From NCBI GenBank assembly GCA_038206355.1, contig JBBRAY010000004.1, forward strand, positions 1-64,000: a stretch of DNA of 64,000 nucleotides, in the 5' to 3' direction. The DNA is from JAPLDB01 sp038206355. GTDB lineage: Bacteria > Bacteroidota > Bacteroidia > AKYH767-A > 2013-40CM-41-45. The position numbers and the translations under genes were made by a program. Shown piece by piece: positions 42,042-50,274 of the stretch (position 1 is the stretch's first letter; each line of letters begins with the position of its first letter). Below the pieces are notes generated by a model. The model saw only the letters and a list, made by a program, of their open reading frames with translations, did no database searches and was not told the DNA's origin.

Positions 42042-44573
42042 CTATTTACTTCCTTTCATCTTATTAAGTTCTTCTTCCAGCTCCTTGCATGCCTGCGTAC
42101 AGGCATTTTCAAGCTGCAATATCATTTCTTGTATTTCACTTTCCTGCGTCTGCGTACTGGCGTATTCATAAACCCTTCGGGCTAAGTTTTCAAAGTCTTT
42201 GCTCATGCCCATGATTGAAAAGGAAGGAATTATTTTATGCGTACTTGCTTTCAGCATTTCCCAGTCTTTATCCCGTAAACTGTTTTTAATGCTCCCGATC
42301 AGCGGTGGCGTTTGTTTGAGATAAGCTGAAATCATTTCTGACATAAGTACAGGATCTGATTTGGTTCGCTGATTTAGATAGGAAAGATCCGTGAATTTTG
42401 AAATAGAATTCTCAATGGCGTCCTTTTCCTTAATTGAATTTGCAAGTGCAGGCTTCAGCACCAACCCCACAATCTTATTGTATAACAGGCGTTCGTCAAC
42501 CGGTTTGGCGATGTAGTCATTCATTCCTACCGCTGTGCATTTTGCAAGGTCTACCGTGGTTACATCAGCAGTTAATGCGATGATGGGAATTTTAGATTTC
42601 ATTTTATTCCGGATGTATTCGGTGGCTTCAAAGCCATTCATTTCCGGCATTTGAAGGTCCATCAGGACAATATCAAACGATTTAGCCTCCATCATTTCAA
42701 TGGCAATTTTTCCATTAGCGGCTATCTCGCGCTGGAATCCGAAATCATCGAGCAAAGTTTTCATCAATAGCTGATTGAGATCAATATCTTCAACTACCAG
42801 CACTTTTATATTTTTGATTTTCGAATCAAGTTCCATCAGTTCCATTTCTGCTTCCGGCTTGAGCTTCGTTTTTTGAAATGTGAGTATGAAACTAAAAACC
42901 GAGCCTTCATCCGGCTTGCTTTTCACAAGAATTTTTCCACCCTGTGGTTCCACCAGTTGTTTTACGATGGCAAGTCCGAGCCCGGTGCCGCCATACAAAC
43001 GGGAAGTCCCGCTTGATGCTTGCTGAAAATTTTCGAATATTTTTCCGATTTTTTCATGTGGTATCCCGATGCCGGTATCAGTCACTGCAAATTCAACTAC
43101 TACATTCCGGGCATCTTCGCTAACCAGACGAACACTTACTGTAATTTTTCCGTTTGAAGTAAACTTAACAGCATTGCTCACCAGGTTTAAGATTATCTGG
43201 TGCAATCGAACAGGATCACCCACCAGTACTTCAGGAATTTTATTGTCATACTCTTTCACAAGCAATAAATTCTTTTCCTGGATTTTTGGTTCAAATAAAT
43301 GAAGCATTGCGGAGATGGAGAGCGCCATTTTAAATGGTGTTTTCTCAAAGGTCATTTTTCCGGCATCCACTTTTGCAAGATCAAGAATATCATTGATGAG
43401 TACGATCAGTGAATCGCCACTTAATTTGATGGCCGTTAAATATTCTTTTTGTTTTGCAGTCAGCTCAGTTTTCAAAACCACTTTTGTGAATCCGATTATG
43501 GCATTCATTGGCGTACGGATTTCATGGCTCATGTTCGAGAGAAACTGCTGTTTTGCTTTCACCGCATCCACTGCAATTTCTGTAGCTTTTTCTGCAATCA
43601 CCGTAACTGATTCTGCTTTGAATTTTGCCTCTTCGGCAATGGAAGTTGCCAGCTCCGCAAATATTCTTGCCTCGGTAAGTTCTGTTTCGATTCTCTTAAG
43701 TTCGGTAATATCCCGCGCTACCATCACTGCCCCCATCACCTTACCTGAATCACTTTTATAAACCGATCCATTTATCAATACGTCGGTAAGCACACCATCT
43801 ACGATAGTGAGCGGATAATTCATGATCAAACCTTTTTTAAATACTTCCTTATAGATTTTGCGTGCTTTTTTTCTTTCAACAAAATAAATTGTAAAATCTG
43901 TGCCAATAAGTTTTTTACGCGACTTGGCGGTAGCCTTCACCATTGCCTGATTTACATCTGTAATCATTCCATTCTTATCTATCGTAACCAAAGGGTCAAG
44001 GGTGGCTTCTATTAAACTTCTTGCATAGTTCGCAACGAGCAATTCTGTGAGGCGTTTTTCTTTTTCATCGTTTTGAACAGCAAGCTTCTTATTGGCAATG
44101 ATCAACTCTGCTGCCCTTTTTCCTTTCTCTTTATTTTGAAAGGCCAGTTCTTTGTTGGCAATGATCAGTTTGGCTGCTTTTTTTTCTTTTTCTTTATTCT
44201 GGAAGGCAAGCTCTTTGTTTGCAATAACCAACTCCGCGGCGCGCTTTTCTTTTTCTTTATTTTGATATGCAAGTTCTTTATTCGCGACGATTAACTCCTG
44301 TGCCCTTTTTCCTTTTTCTTTATTTTGATATGCAAGTTCATTGTTGGCGATGATTAGCTTTGACGCCTTTTTTTCTTTCTCTTTATTCTGGTAAGCAAGT
44401 TCTTTATTGGCAATGATCAACTCTGCGGCGCGTTTTCCTTTTTCTTTATTTTGAAAGGCAAGTTCTTTATTTGCGATGATTAACTCCTTTGCCCGTTTTT
44501 CTTTCTCTTTGTGTTGAACAGCAAGTTTCTTATTTGCAGTGTCTAACTCACGTGATTTATTTTTCTTAGCCAT
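42042..44573 (-). CDS. Hybrid histidine kinase with 21-residue tandem repeats
   Basis: From the preferred start at 44573 (MAKKNKSREL) the protein has 843 residues. Eight tandem 21-residue repeats (ELIIANKELAFQNKEKGKRA type) form an N-terminal coiled coil. A PAS domain (about 200-310 of the longer frame), a histidine kinase core (SHEIRTPMNAIIG with the phosphoacceptor, NLVSNAVKF, DTGIGIP, GGTGLGLAI), a receiver domain (VLMDLQMPEMNG) and a C-terminal Hpt domain (STHKIIPSF) follow. There is no transmembrane segment, so it is cytoplasmic. It lies 25 bases after the AraC regulator gene, in its operon. Confidence 0.9.
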   Translation of the reverse strand: MAKKNKSRELDTANKKLAVQHKEKEKRAKELIIANKELAFQNKEKGKRAAELIIANKELAYQNKEKEKKASKLIIANNELAYQNKEKGKRAQELIVANKELAYQNKEKEKRAAELVIANKELAFQNKEKEKKAAKLIIANKELAFQNKEKGKRAAELIIANKKLAVQNDEKEKRLTELLVANYARSLIEATLDPLVTIDKNGMITDVNQAMVKATAKSRKKLIGTDFTIYFVERKKARKIYKEVFKKGLIMNYPLTIVDGVLTDVLINGSVYKSDSGKVMGAVMVARDITELKRIETELTEARIFAELATSIAEEAKFKAESVTVIAEKATEIAVDAVKAKQQFLSNMSHEIRTPMNAIIGFTKVVLKTELTAKQKEYLTAIKLSGDSLIVLINDILDLAKVDAGKMTFEKTPFKMALSISAMLHLFEPKIQEKNLLLVKEYDNKIPEVLVGDPVRLHQIILNLVSNAVKFTSNGKITVSVRLVSEDARNVVVEFAVTDTGIGIPHEKIGKIFENFQQASSGTSRLYGGTGLGLAIVKQLVEPQGGKILVKSKPDEGSVFSFILTFQKTKLKPEAEMELMELDSKIKNIKVLVVEDIDLNQLLMKTLLDDFGFQREIAANGKIAIEMMEAKSFDIVLMDLQMPEMNGFEATEYIRNKMKSKIPIIALTADVTTVDLAKCTAVGMNDYIAKPVDERLLYNKIVGLVLKPALANSIKEKDAIENSISKFTDLSYLNQRTKSDPVLMSEMISAYLKQTPPLIGSIKNSLRDKDWEMLKASTHKIIPSFSIMGMSKDFENLARRVYEYASTQTQESEIQEMILQLENACTQACKELEEELNKMKGSK
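44046..44549 (-). repeat. Tandem 63-bp repeats in the hybrid kinase gene
   Basis: Eight adjacent in-frame units of about 63 bp (21 codons, three heptads) code for the coiled coil. The units differ mainly at a few third positions, so the number of copies could vary by recombination. Confidence 0.8.
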
Positions 44574-44598
44574 TTTTCTTTTGCAATAGAATTTCTGT

Positions 44599-45180
44599 TT
44601 AATTAATGGCATTTGTATTACCGACATCTTCAATGGGATTTCTGTTTTTCTTTTTCAGTTGCTTGAAATGCATTGGCGAGAGACCCGTTACTTTTTTAAA
44701 CTGGTTGCTCAGATGCGCAACACTGCTGTAATTCATCTTGAAGGCAATCTCCGTAATGCTTAACTCATCGTATGCCATCAGTTCTTTTATGCGCTCCACT
44801 TTATGAGAGATGATGAACTGCTCTATTGTTGTTCCCTGCACTGATGAAAATAAATTGGCGAGATATGTATAATCGTAATTTAATTTTTCACTCACGAATT
44901 CAGAAAAATTCACTTTCATCATTTCATCACTATGGTGAACCATTTCGATCACAACATTTTTTATTTTTTCAATCAACATGGCTTTTTTATCGTCCATCAA
45001 TTCAAGGCCGATGCTTGTCAAGGCATCTTTCAGTGAATCGTGCTGTGATGGAGTAAGGTTTTCCATAACCTCTACCTCTCCCAGGTCAAGAAATATGAAA
45101 TGCAGTCCGAGTTTCTTCAACTCTTCTTTTGCCTCCGTCTTCGAACGGTTGCTCAACATGTATTTGATGTGTAGTTTCAA
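44599..45180 (-). CDS. AraC-family transcriptional regulator
   Basis: The 193-residue protein ends in a two-helix-turn-helix AraC domain (about 100-180: YTYLANLFSSVQGTTIEQFI, LSITEIAFKMNYSSVAHLSN, GLSPMHFKQLKK). Its first 90 residues hold a compact domain of unknown ligand. AraC proteins bind direct repeats of about 21 bp and activate promoters placed next to them. This matches the operator upstream of this gene and of ten other sites in the window, so it is the most likely master regulator and probably regulates itself. The hybrid kinase and a response regulator follow in the same operon. Confidence 0.88.
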   Translation of the reverse strand: MKLHIKYMLSNRSKTEAKEELKKLGLHFIFLDLGEVEVMENLTPSQHDSLKDALTSIGLELMDDKKAMLIEKIKNVVIEMVHHSDEMMKVNFSEFVSEKLNYDYTYLANLFSSVQGTTIEQFIISHKVERIKELMAYDELSITEIAFKMNYSSVAHLSNQFKKVTGLSPMHFKQLKKKNRNPIEDVGNTNAIN

Positions 45181-45204
45181 TGGTGCATTTTGAGGGAGTT
45201 CTTA

Positions 45205-45270
45205 CAAAGGTGCGAAACTTCGCGCCCGTTAAAGTTACATAACTAACGAAAAAAGTTACATAATTCACAC
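45205..45270 (-). promoter_or_regulatory. Regulon operator and promoter b, AraC gene
   Basis: Half-sites TTACATAA (45235) and TTACATAATTCACAC (45256) are 21 bp apart, and CACCTTTG follows after 21 bp on the minus strand. It lies directly upstream of the AraC regulator gene and predicts autoregulation. Confidence 0.8.
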
Positions 45271-45330
45271 ATTACGGTTTAAATTAGTATGAATTATCAT
45301 CAAAGTCATTTTGTCCGGTAGCTGGATCTT

Positions 45331-45516
45331 TCACAGCCCGTCGAGGATTCTTGCAACCTCCTCTTTTGATTTACCAACGGCCTTCGCCAGTTTTCGAAGT
45401 ATTTCTTTTTTTCTACCCACTTCAAACAACATCTTATTATTGGTAAGCTTTGTCAATTGTCCTTTGATGCGGCTCTTCTGTTCGTTCCATTTTACTTTTG
45501 ATTTTGCTGTATCCAT
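45331..45516 (-). CDS. CsbD-like small protein
   Basis: The 61-residue protein has the CsbD-like pattern of charged helices: WNEQKSRIKGQL, GRKKEILRKLAKAVGKSKEEVARIL. CsbD proteins are small general-stress proteins of unknown function, often strongly induced. It has its own copy of the regulon operator (45562-45627). A second copy of the family lies at 52414-52599 in the same regulon. Confidence 0.75.
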   Translation of the reverse strand: MDTAKSKVKWNEQKSRIKGQLTKLTNNKMLFEVGRKKEILRKLAKAVGKSKEEVARILDGL

Positions 45517-45561
45517 ATTGAAGGAATCTTAATATATAAACGAACTCATTTCATTACGCTG

Positions 45562-45627
45562 CAAAGATGGGGGCTCCGGTGTCTAAAAGTGTTACAGAAT
45601 AGATGAATCTTTTTATATGATTCACAC
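45562..45627 (-). promoter_or_regulatory. Regulon operator and promoter c, CsbD-like gene
   Basis: Half-sites TTACAGAA (45592) and TTATATGATTCACAC (45613) are 21 bp apart, with CATCTTTG after 21 bp. The CsbD-like gene starts 46 bases further on. Confidence 0.8.
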
Positions 45628-45873
45628 ATCACCGGAAAAGGATATATACTAAAGATTGAAAATCGGGACCCGGGTATTATCGGAGCCGGGACTTTAAAAT
45701 TGATGATCATTCATTGGGGCTGAGCCGGCATATAAAGTTGTTATTTGCTTTTTTATAAGCCTATTCGTTTTGTTCGTAACTATCAAATGGTTATAATCAG
45801 GGGAATTCCACAAAGCATCGCTACGGTGCCATTCATGGAATGATCCTGAATCGCTAAATGCTTTATTCCCGGA

Positions 45874-45939
45874 TAAAGATGAATAAGGCATTATTTACAA
45901 TTGTTACATAATTTCAGAAAAGAGTTATATGATTCATAG
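45874..45939 (-). promoter_or_regulatory. Regulon operator and promoter d, no clear gene
   Basis: Half-sites TTACATAA (45904) and TTATATGATTCATAG (45925) are 21 bp apart, with CATCTTTA after 21 bp. It meets all spacing rules, but no convincing gene follows within about 200 bases. Confidence 0.7.
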
Positions 45940-45962
45940 ATAGGCGGAAAAACAGTAACAGG

Positions 45963-46409
45963 TTATTTGCGCTCCCCTTTGAGATCCTTCAACTCCTGGC
46001 CTACATTTTCAATATCATCATTGAATTCGACTCTAAACAATTCCGGATCGTTTTGACTTTGTTCGTATGCCTGCTTTCTTATTTTGATTATATTATTTCT
46101 TTCCTCCAGCACATGTATTTTTTTCAAACACACCAGATCCGGACCCACATTTTCTGCCATTACTTTTTCTCTTAGTTCTGCAATCCGGTTTTCATTACTT
46201 CTAATTTTAACATCCGCCATATATTGAAAAGTTTGTTTATCCTTAAAATGAATTTCTTCATTTGCCTTCTCAACTGATTTTAAATCCTTTTCAAATGGCC
46301 GGACATTAACGAGGTTATTGTAAATATTTTTATGTGATGAGCGATAAACAGTAATAATTGTTCCTGAAGCCAGGATAACAGTAGCAATACTTAAAAATAT
46401 AAGTTTCAT
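45963..46409 (-). CDS. Exported coiled-coil protein, paralogue of the 51.9-kb protein
   Basis: The 148-residue protein has an N-terminal hydrophobic signal or anchor (residues 3-20) and then mostly charged helix. Its segments ENRIAELREKV and YEQSQNDPELFRVEFNDDIE match NEIRIAELKAKL and YEKSQSNWESFKTEFNHDMD of the lipoprotein at 51900-52364, so the two are paralogues. It lies last in the run of small genes led by operator 47947-48012. Function unknown. Confidence 0.7.
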   Translation of the reverse strand: MKLIFLSIATVILASGTIITVYRSSHKNIYNNLVNVRPFEKDLKSVEKANEEIHFKDKQTFQYMADVKIRSNENRIAELREKVMAENVGPDLVCLKKIHVLEERNNIIKIRKQAYEQSQNDPELFRVEFNDDIENVGQELKDLKGERK

Positions 46410-46485
46410 TTTTTTAACTGAACAAAATTTATTTATTGTTTAAAGCACGTGTCGTTTCGCATCGTATAAACTCTGAATACAGGCA

Positions 46486-46902
46486 TCATTTAAGAGAAAT
46501 TGTTTTTCCGGCAGAATGATTTTCTGAAAAATAATTTCTTACAAAAGCATGCTGCTGATTCTCCGTCATTTTATCTGTATCCCTCACGTTGACATTTATT
46601 TTTTCAAACAGGATATCTTCCTTAACCAGGTTTACCAGTTCGTTTTTTGCTTTGGTGGGTCCGAATAAAAGAACCTCATCAAAATCTCTGATCATGTTTT
46701 TTATCAGGTTGTAATATTCCAGCTGTAGTTGCTGTTCTTTGTTGTGCATCAGATTTTCTCCTTTACCTAAGCTACGCTCCTTTTCCTCGTGTGTAGACCT
46801 GGAAATAAAAGTCTTGGTCTGAATTGAATCTGCATTTAAATCCATTGCATGTGCAGTGGAGTGATCCATCCAGATGCCTAATTTCTTTTTTGGTGTTGTC
46901 AT
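46486..46902 (-). CDS. Hypothetical protein, eRF1-like or attachment-like
   Basis: The 138-residue protein starts KKKLGIWMDHSTAHAMDLNA and has the segment VLLFGPTKAKNELVNLVKED, followed by DKMTENQQHAFVRNYF. This pattern resembles the small eRF1-domain-like and host-attachment proteins found in Bacteria, but I cannot name a function. It is the fourth of five small genes in a likely operon. Confidence 0.55.
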   Translation of the reverse strand: MTTPKKKLGIWMDHSTAHAMDLNADSIQTKTFISRSTHEEKERSLGKGENLMHNKEQQLQLEYYNLIKNMIRDFDEVLLFGPTKAKNELVNLVKEDILFEKINVNVRDTDKMTENQQHAFVRNYFSENHSAGKTISLK

Positions 46903-46932
46903 TATAAAAATAATTTAAATGGGGTGTAAATT

Positions 46933-47145
46933 TTACCTGGCCGGACCGAGATAGGTTGGGTAATTCTTCAAAAGCGCATCGAGGGAATTGTAATGGTCGT
47001 TCAGGCGCTCAGTATTAATCAGGGTATTGTCATCAGAAATTTTCAACCGCTTTTCACGGATATATTCAGATAGTTCGGGAAATGTCTCCTTAATCTTCAT
47101 CGTGATTGCAAGAATATCAACATTTATTTCATTCTCATTTTTCAT
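46933..47145 (-). CDS. Hypothetical small protein, 70 residues
   Basis: The 70-residue protein is acidic and helical (MKIKETFPELSEYIREKRLK). No family is recognised. It lies 30 bases before the next gene in the same direction and likely shares the operon that starts at 47833. Confidence 0.55.
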   Translation of the reverse strand: MKNENEINVDILAITMKIKETFPELSEYIREKRLKISDDNTLINTERLNDHYNSLDALLKNYPTYLGPAR

Positions 47146-47255
47146 AAAATACTAGGCTTTAATAATGGACGTAGTGAGTGGAATATGGATTCCAATATAC
47201 TTGCGGCTTTACCGGGAGCACCAATCCGCCGGGAACCCGCTTATGTTTCTGAAGT

Positions 47256-47441
47256 CTATAGTACTACGGGGATCTTTTTAATAATTTGCAATTCCAAAGC
47301 ATCAAAACCGATAACAACATCATGCCTGATGGCAGCAGTATAGGCAGCTTTCGCCCTTTCCTGAATACTTAGTTTCTTTTTGTATTCGGCAAACGTTCCG
47401 ACTTCATGCTCTTTTTTGGTTGAGATTGTTATTACATTCAT
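47256..47441 (-). CDS. Hypothetical small protein, 61 residues
   Basis: The 61-residue protein has KKEHEVGTFAEYKKKLSIQE and ends in a hydrophobic piece (VVIGFDALELQIIKKIPVVL). No family is recognised. The spacing of 44 bases to the gene before it is consistent with an operon. Confidence 0.5.
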   Translation of the reverse strand: MNVITISTKKEHEVGTFAEYKKKLSIQERAKAAYTAAIRHDVVIGFDALELQIIKKIPVVL

Positions 47442-47485
47442 TTTAATGTTGTGAATTCTTTTTGGGTGAAGTATTGTATATAGAG

Positions 47486-47833
47486 TTATTTCCCTTTCTG
47501 ATCAGCAGCAATAGCTTTCGCTTTCAGCTTTGCAGTAGCAGCGGCCGGTGGGAAAACGGATCCGCTTTCATCTATGCAATAGCCATCCTTTAATTTTGTG
47601 CGGCTCTTATCATTCCAGATAACAATGCCGTTGGCGTCAAGAGTAGCGCCCGACATGAGCGTAACCGGCCCGGATAGGATTTTTCCATCGTGCGTCACGG
47701 ACCTTATTTCGTTTGCATAATTGACGCAATACCTGATTTCATTTTCTTTCAATAACCTGATTGAATCATTGTCTTGCGCATGAACAGTGAAGGCAGAAAT
47801 GCTTATTGCTGTTATAAAAAGTAATTTTTTCAT
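47486..47833 (-). CDS. Exported DUF6799-like protein
   Basis: The preferred start at 47833 (MKKLLFITAISISAFTVHAQ) gives a signal peptide and 115 residues, and lies after the -7 box at 47947-47954. The longer frame from 47893 would have no signal peptide at the start. The mature protein has the repeated beta motif of DUF6799 (DGKILSGPVTLMSGATLDA, DKSRTKLKDGYCID). It is periplasmic or secreted. Operator f heads it, so it is the first gene of a regulon operon. Confidence 0.65.
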   Translation of the reverse strand: MKKLLFITAISISAFTVHAQDNDSIRLLKENEIRYCVNYANEIRSVTHDGKILSGPVTLMSGATLDANGIVIWNDKSRTKLKDGYCIDESGSVFPPAAATAKLKAKAIAADQKGK

Positions 47834-47946
47834 GGTATAATATTTTGAATTGTGAAGGTAAAATCGTTTATCGTTTGTCTTGTTATCATGCATTTTAAAA
47901 TTATTTTATTTTATTCCATGTTAATTATGAATCGAAAATTATAGGG

Positions 47947-48012
47947 CAAAGGTGGTCAGTTTGAATAGGATGGGCGTTACATAACTTTTGACATAAGTTG
48001 CATCATTCACAC
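47947..48012 (-). promoter_or_regulatory. Regulon operator and promoter f, small-gene operon
   Basis: Half-sites TTACATAA (47977) and TTGCATCATTCACAC (47998) are 21 bp apart, with CACCTTTG after 21 bp. It drives the exported protein and the small genes downstream. Confidence 0.8.
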
Positions 48013-48504
48013 ATTGGCTCTGTAAGATTCACAATTGCAGATTGTGGATGCTTTGTCTGAACTGAGGGACCGGGACCTTTTAATTCTGCTTGTGCAGCGA
48101 TAAATTGATTTTGATCTGTATCGGTTTTTTAATGATGCGATGCATGGCAAAACAAAAACGGAAGGCTTGTCACCGTCAGATATGAGCTGCTTGTTTTCTT
48201 TTTTTACCAGATCACGGATGAGTTTTTTATATTCAAGTTGAAACTTAAGCCACTCTTTGAAATAGCGCACTTTATGTGAAGTGCCTTCCATGTAAAAAAT
48301 GGAAAAGGGCATAAACTTTTTTCCGTGTTTTGCGCAACCATTATAAAATGCCTGAGCAGTATAAACCTTACCTTCTATTATTTTTGAGAATAAATTCATC
48401 TCTTGTTTTTCCCATTCTTCTGAATGCCATTTGTCATAATCAGCTTCATTTACCAATGCAAATTGTTTATTATCGAAAACGAAATATTTTGGTGCGCTTG
48501 TCAT
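48007..48504 (-). CDS. Hypothetical protein with run-on C-terminus
   Basis: The first 125 residues (KYFVFDNKQFALVNEADYDK, then EWLKFQLEYKKLIRDLVKKE) look like a folded protein, but the last 40 residues (RSKSIYRCTSRIKRSRSLSS...) look like random sequence and reach into operator f. The original stop codon may have been lost. The family is not recognised and the gene has no regulon operator. Confidence 0.5.
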   Translation of the reverse strand: MTSAPKYFVFDNKQFALVNEADYDKWHSEEWEKQEMNLFSKIIEGKVYTAQAFYNGCAKHGKKFMPFSIFYMEGTSHKVRYFKEWLKFQLEYKKLIRDLVKKENKQLISDGDKPSVFVLPCIASLKNRYRSKSIYRCTSRIKRSRSLSSDKASTICNCESYRANV

Positions 48505-48685
48505 TGTGTAGTATTTGTTTTTCAGTTAAAATTAGTCATCATAACCCGGGTTGAAATTCATTTTTTGGTTGTATGCTGCAGGCAATCGTTAATGGAATAA
48601 GCACTATGACCAAAAGTGGATGGGCTGTTAATTTCATTTGTTTTGATTTGAAGTTTTCTTTTTATTAAATTTGATTATAGTATTT

Positions 48686-49132
48686 TTAATTAACATGCAC
48701 CGGCGGCACAGGTTGAAAAGTGTGCGTGGGTATTACAAGTTTATTCACCCAGTCCAAACTGATTATTTGCTCAATCTGTTCCTTTAATTTCCATGGATCG
48801 CCCGGTTTTTTAATAAATATTTTTGCGCCAAGCCCGAGTGCCATTTCTGAATAGCTGATTGAAGAAGAAAGAATAAAAATGGGGATATTCCTTGTGAAAG
48901 GATTTTTCATGGCTTCAGTCAGGTATTCAATCCCTCCCATAACCGGCATATTGATATCAGTAAAAATAAGGTCCGGAAGGGTGGTTGAGTTTTCCAAATG
49001 GTCAATCGCATCTTTACCGTTGCTGGCAACGTAATACAAACTGGTGTTTTGAATTTCCCGTAACGCTTCAATGAAAAACTCCTGATCATCTTTGTCGTCT
49101 TCGATTAACAAAATACTTTTTGATTGTTTCAT
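48686..49132 (-). CDS. Single-domain response regulator
   Basis: The preferred start at 49132 (MKQSKSILLIEDDKDDQEFF) gives 148 residues and lies after the -7 box at 49169-49176. The upstream ATG at 49171 lies inside the promoter. It is a receiver domain: IEDDKDD, phosphate acceptor in LIFTDINMPVMGG, IFILSSS and the lysine in FIKKPG. There is no output domain. It is a second single-domain regulator of the regulon, with its own operator. Confidence 0.85.
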   Translation of the reverse strand: MKQSKSILLIEDDKDDQEFFIEALREIQNTSLYYVASNGKDAIDHLENSTTLPDLIFTDINMPVMGGIEYLTEAMKNPFTRNIPIFILSSSISYSEMALGLGAKIFIKKPGDPWKLKEQIEQIISLDWVNKLVIPTHTFQPVPPVHVN

Positions 49133-49168
49133 TTTAGTATGTTTTAAACTATGCTGAAGTTGGCTATG

Positions 49169-49234
49169 CAATAATGAGCAGACATCTTAGACTTTGTATT
49201 ACATAATTTCAAATATGAATTACATTATTCACAG
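49169..49234 (-). promoter_or_regulatory. Regulon operator and promoter g, response regulator
   Basis: Half-sites TTACATAA (49199) and TTACATTATTCACAG (49220) are 21 bp apart, with CATTATTG after 21 bp. Confidence 0.8.
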
Positions 49235-49255
49235 ATGTGAAGTTTTTGATTAAAA

Positions 49256-49285
49256 AAAATGACCCGCAGTACTGCCGGTCATTTT
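49256..49285 (-). terminator. Rho-independent terminator
   Basis: AAAATGACC and GGTCATTTT around CGCAGTACTGCC form a long hairpin, with a T run on the minus strand. It lies 26 bases past the stop of the 64-residue protein gene. Confidence 0.65.
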
Positions 49286-49310
49286 CAATATCTAAAGAAG
49301 CTCGTTGTAT

Positions 49311-49505
49311 TTAACGGGTATCAGTATTGTCCTCTTTTAGGTGGAGTTCTATAACAAATTTAGGATGACGAAAATCCTCGGATTTGGTATCATTTTGGAT
49401 CGCTTCCGGAGGAGTTTCCTTAACGACTTCCTTTTGATTCATTGTCTCGTTTTTCTTATCAGGTAGGGAATCTTGGGTTGATTCATCGCATGCAGTTGGG
49501 GACAT
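49311..49505 (-). CDS. Small hydrophilic protein
   Basis: From the start at 49505 (MSPTACDESTQDSL) the protein has 64 residues. The earlier ATG at 49538 is too close to the -7 box. It is rich in charged and small residues, lacks hydrophobic segments and ends FVIELHLKEDNTDTR. No domain is recognised. It has its own operator (49551-49616), so it is a regulon member. Confidence 0.55.
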   Translation of the reverse strand: MSPTACDESTQDSLPDKKNETMNQKEVVKETPPEAIQNDTKSEDFRHPKFVIELHLKEDNTDTR

Positions 49506-49550
49506 TTGAACAGGATTTTTATTAGGGTGAACAGGCAACTTCCGCTACAG

Positions 49551-49616
49551 CAATGATGTTTGCCCTCTTTTAAAACAGTATTACAGAATTTTAGAAATAA
49601 ATTACATAATTCACAT
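49551..49616 (-). promoter_or_regulatory. Regulon operator and promoter h, small protein
   Basis: Half-sites TTACAGAA (49581) and TTACATAATTCACAT (49602) are 21 bp apart, with CATCATTG after 21 bp. Confidence 0.8.
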
Positions 49617-49623
49617 TTGTCTA

Positions 49624-50142
49624 TCAGCCATGCATCAGCTTTTCACTTCTCTTTCTTCTGAAACCGCCTCTGTAATACTGCATCATTATGAATGTTATAA
49701 TTACACCGGAGCTTAGCCCTTCTATGGCTGTCGCAAAAGCAGCTCTCACCGGCGTAATTTCTTCTCCCATGAAAAGAACATTGTCCTTCAATAAAGTGAG
49801 AAGCACCGTATTTACCTGTGAAAAATAGATGTAAAGGAAAAATGCAAAAGGAATTACAGCAACAGCTGTGGTAATGGTTCCTAATATTAATCCCGGAATA
49901 TAATCTATGTTCAATGTTGTTTTTGATCTGTAAAATTCGCTGGCAAGAACAATTCCTCCTCCAAGTATAAAAAAATTGAATGCCCATGCAATGGGACTAT
50001 GCATGAAAAAGAAGTATTTCATGATCATGAAATATATAATCAGAGAAGCGCACGTAAGCACTCCTGCTTTCAATCCAGTAATTTCTGCGGAAATAGAATG
50101 TTGAGGGTTGATTACGACCTTTTCTGTTTGTCCTGGTATCAT
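49624..50142 (-). CDS. DUF4199-like membrane protein
   Basis: The 172-residue protein has four hydrophobic segments (near 28-47, 50-67, 82-105 and 142-160) and a basic C-terminus. It resembles small DUF4199-type Bacteroidota membrane proteins, whose function is unknown. It follows the OmpA terminator by about 70 bases and has no regulon operator of its own. Confidence 0.6.
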   Translation of the reverse strand: MIPGQTEKVVINPQHSISAEITGLKAGVLTCASLIIYFMIMKYFFFMHSPIAWAFNFFILGGGIVLASEFYRSKTTLNIDYIPGLILGTITTAVAVIPFAFFLYIYFSQVNTVLLTLLKDNVLFMGEEITPVRAAFATAIEGLSSGVIITFIMMQYYRGGFRRKRSEKLMHG

Positions 50143-50212
50143 ATTGATCTGATTTTAAATGTTATTTATTAAACGAATAATTTATTTTGGTATGAAATGG
50201 TAAGATAATAAA

Positions 50213-50241
50213 AAAGACTGTTGATTCCAACAGCCTTTGAT
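50213..50241 (-). terminator. Rho-independent terminator of the OmpA gene
   Basis: AAAGGCTGTTG and CAACAGTCTTT around GAAT form a hairpin, followed by a T run on the minus strand, about 35 bases past the stop. Confidence 0.75.
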
Positions 50242-50274
50242 CAATTTATTTTGTTGTCAGATTTTATTTTTTCC

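Noticed and set aside
45694..45891. 65-codon minus-strand frame behind operator d
   Set aside because: It starts upstream of the expected transcription start and its composition is not protein-like.
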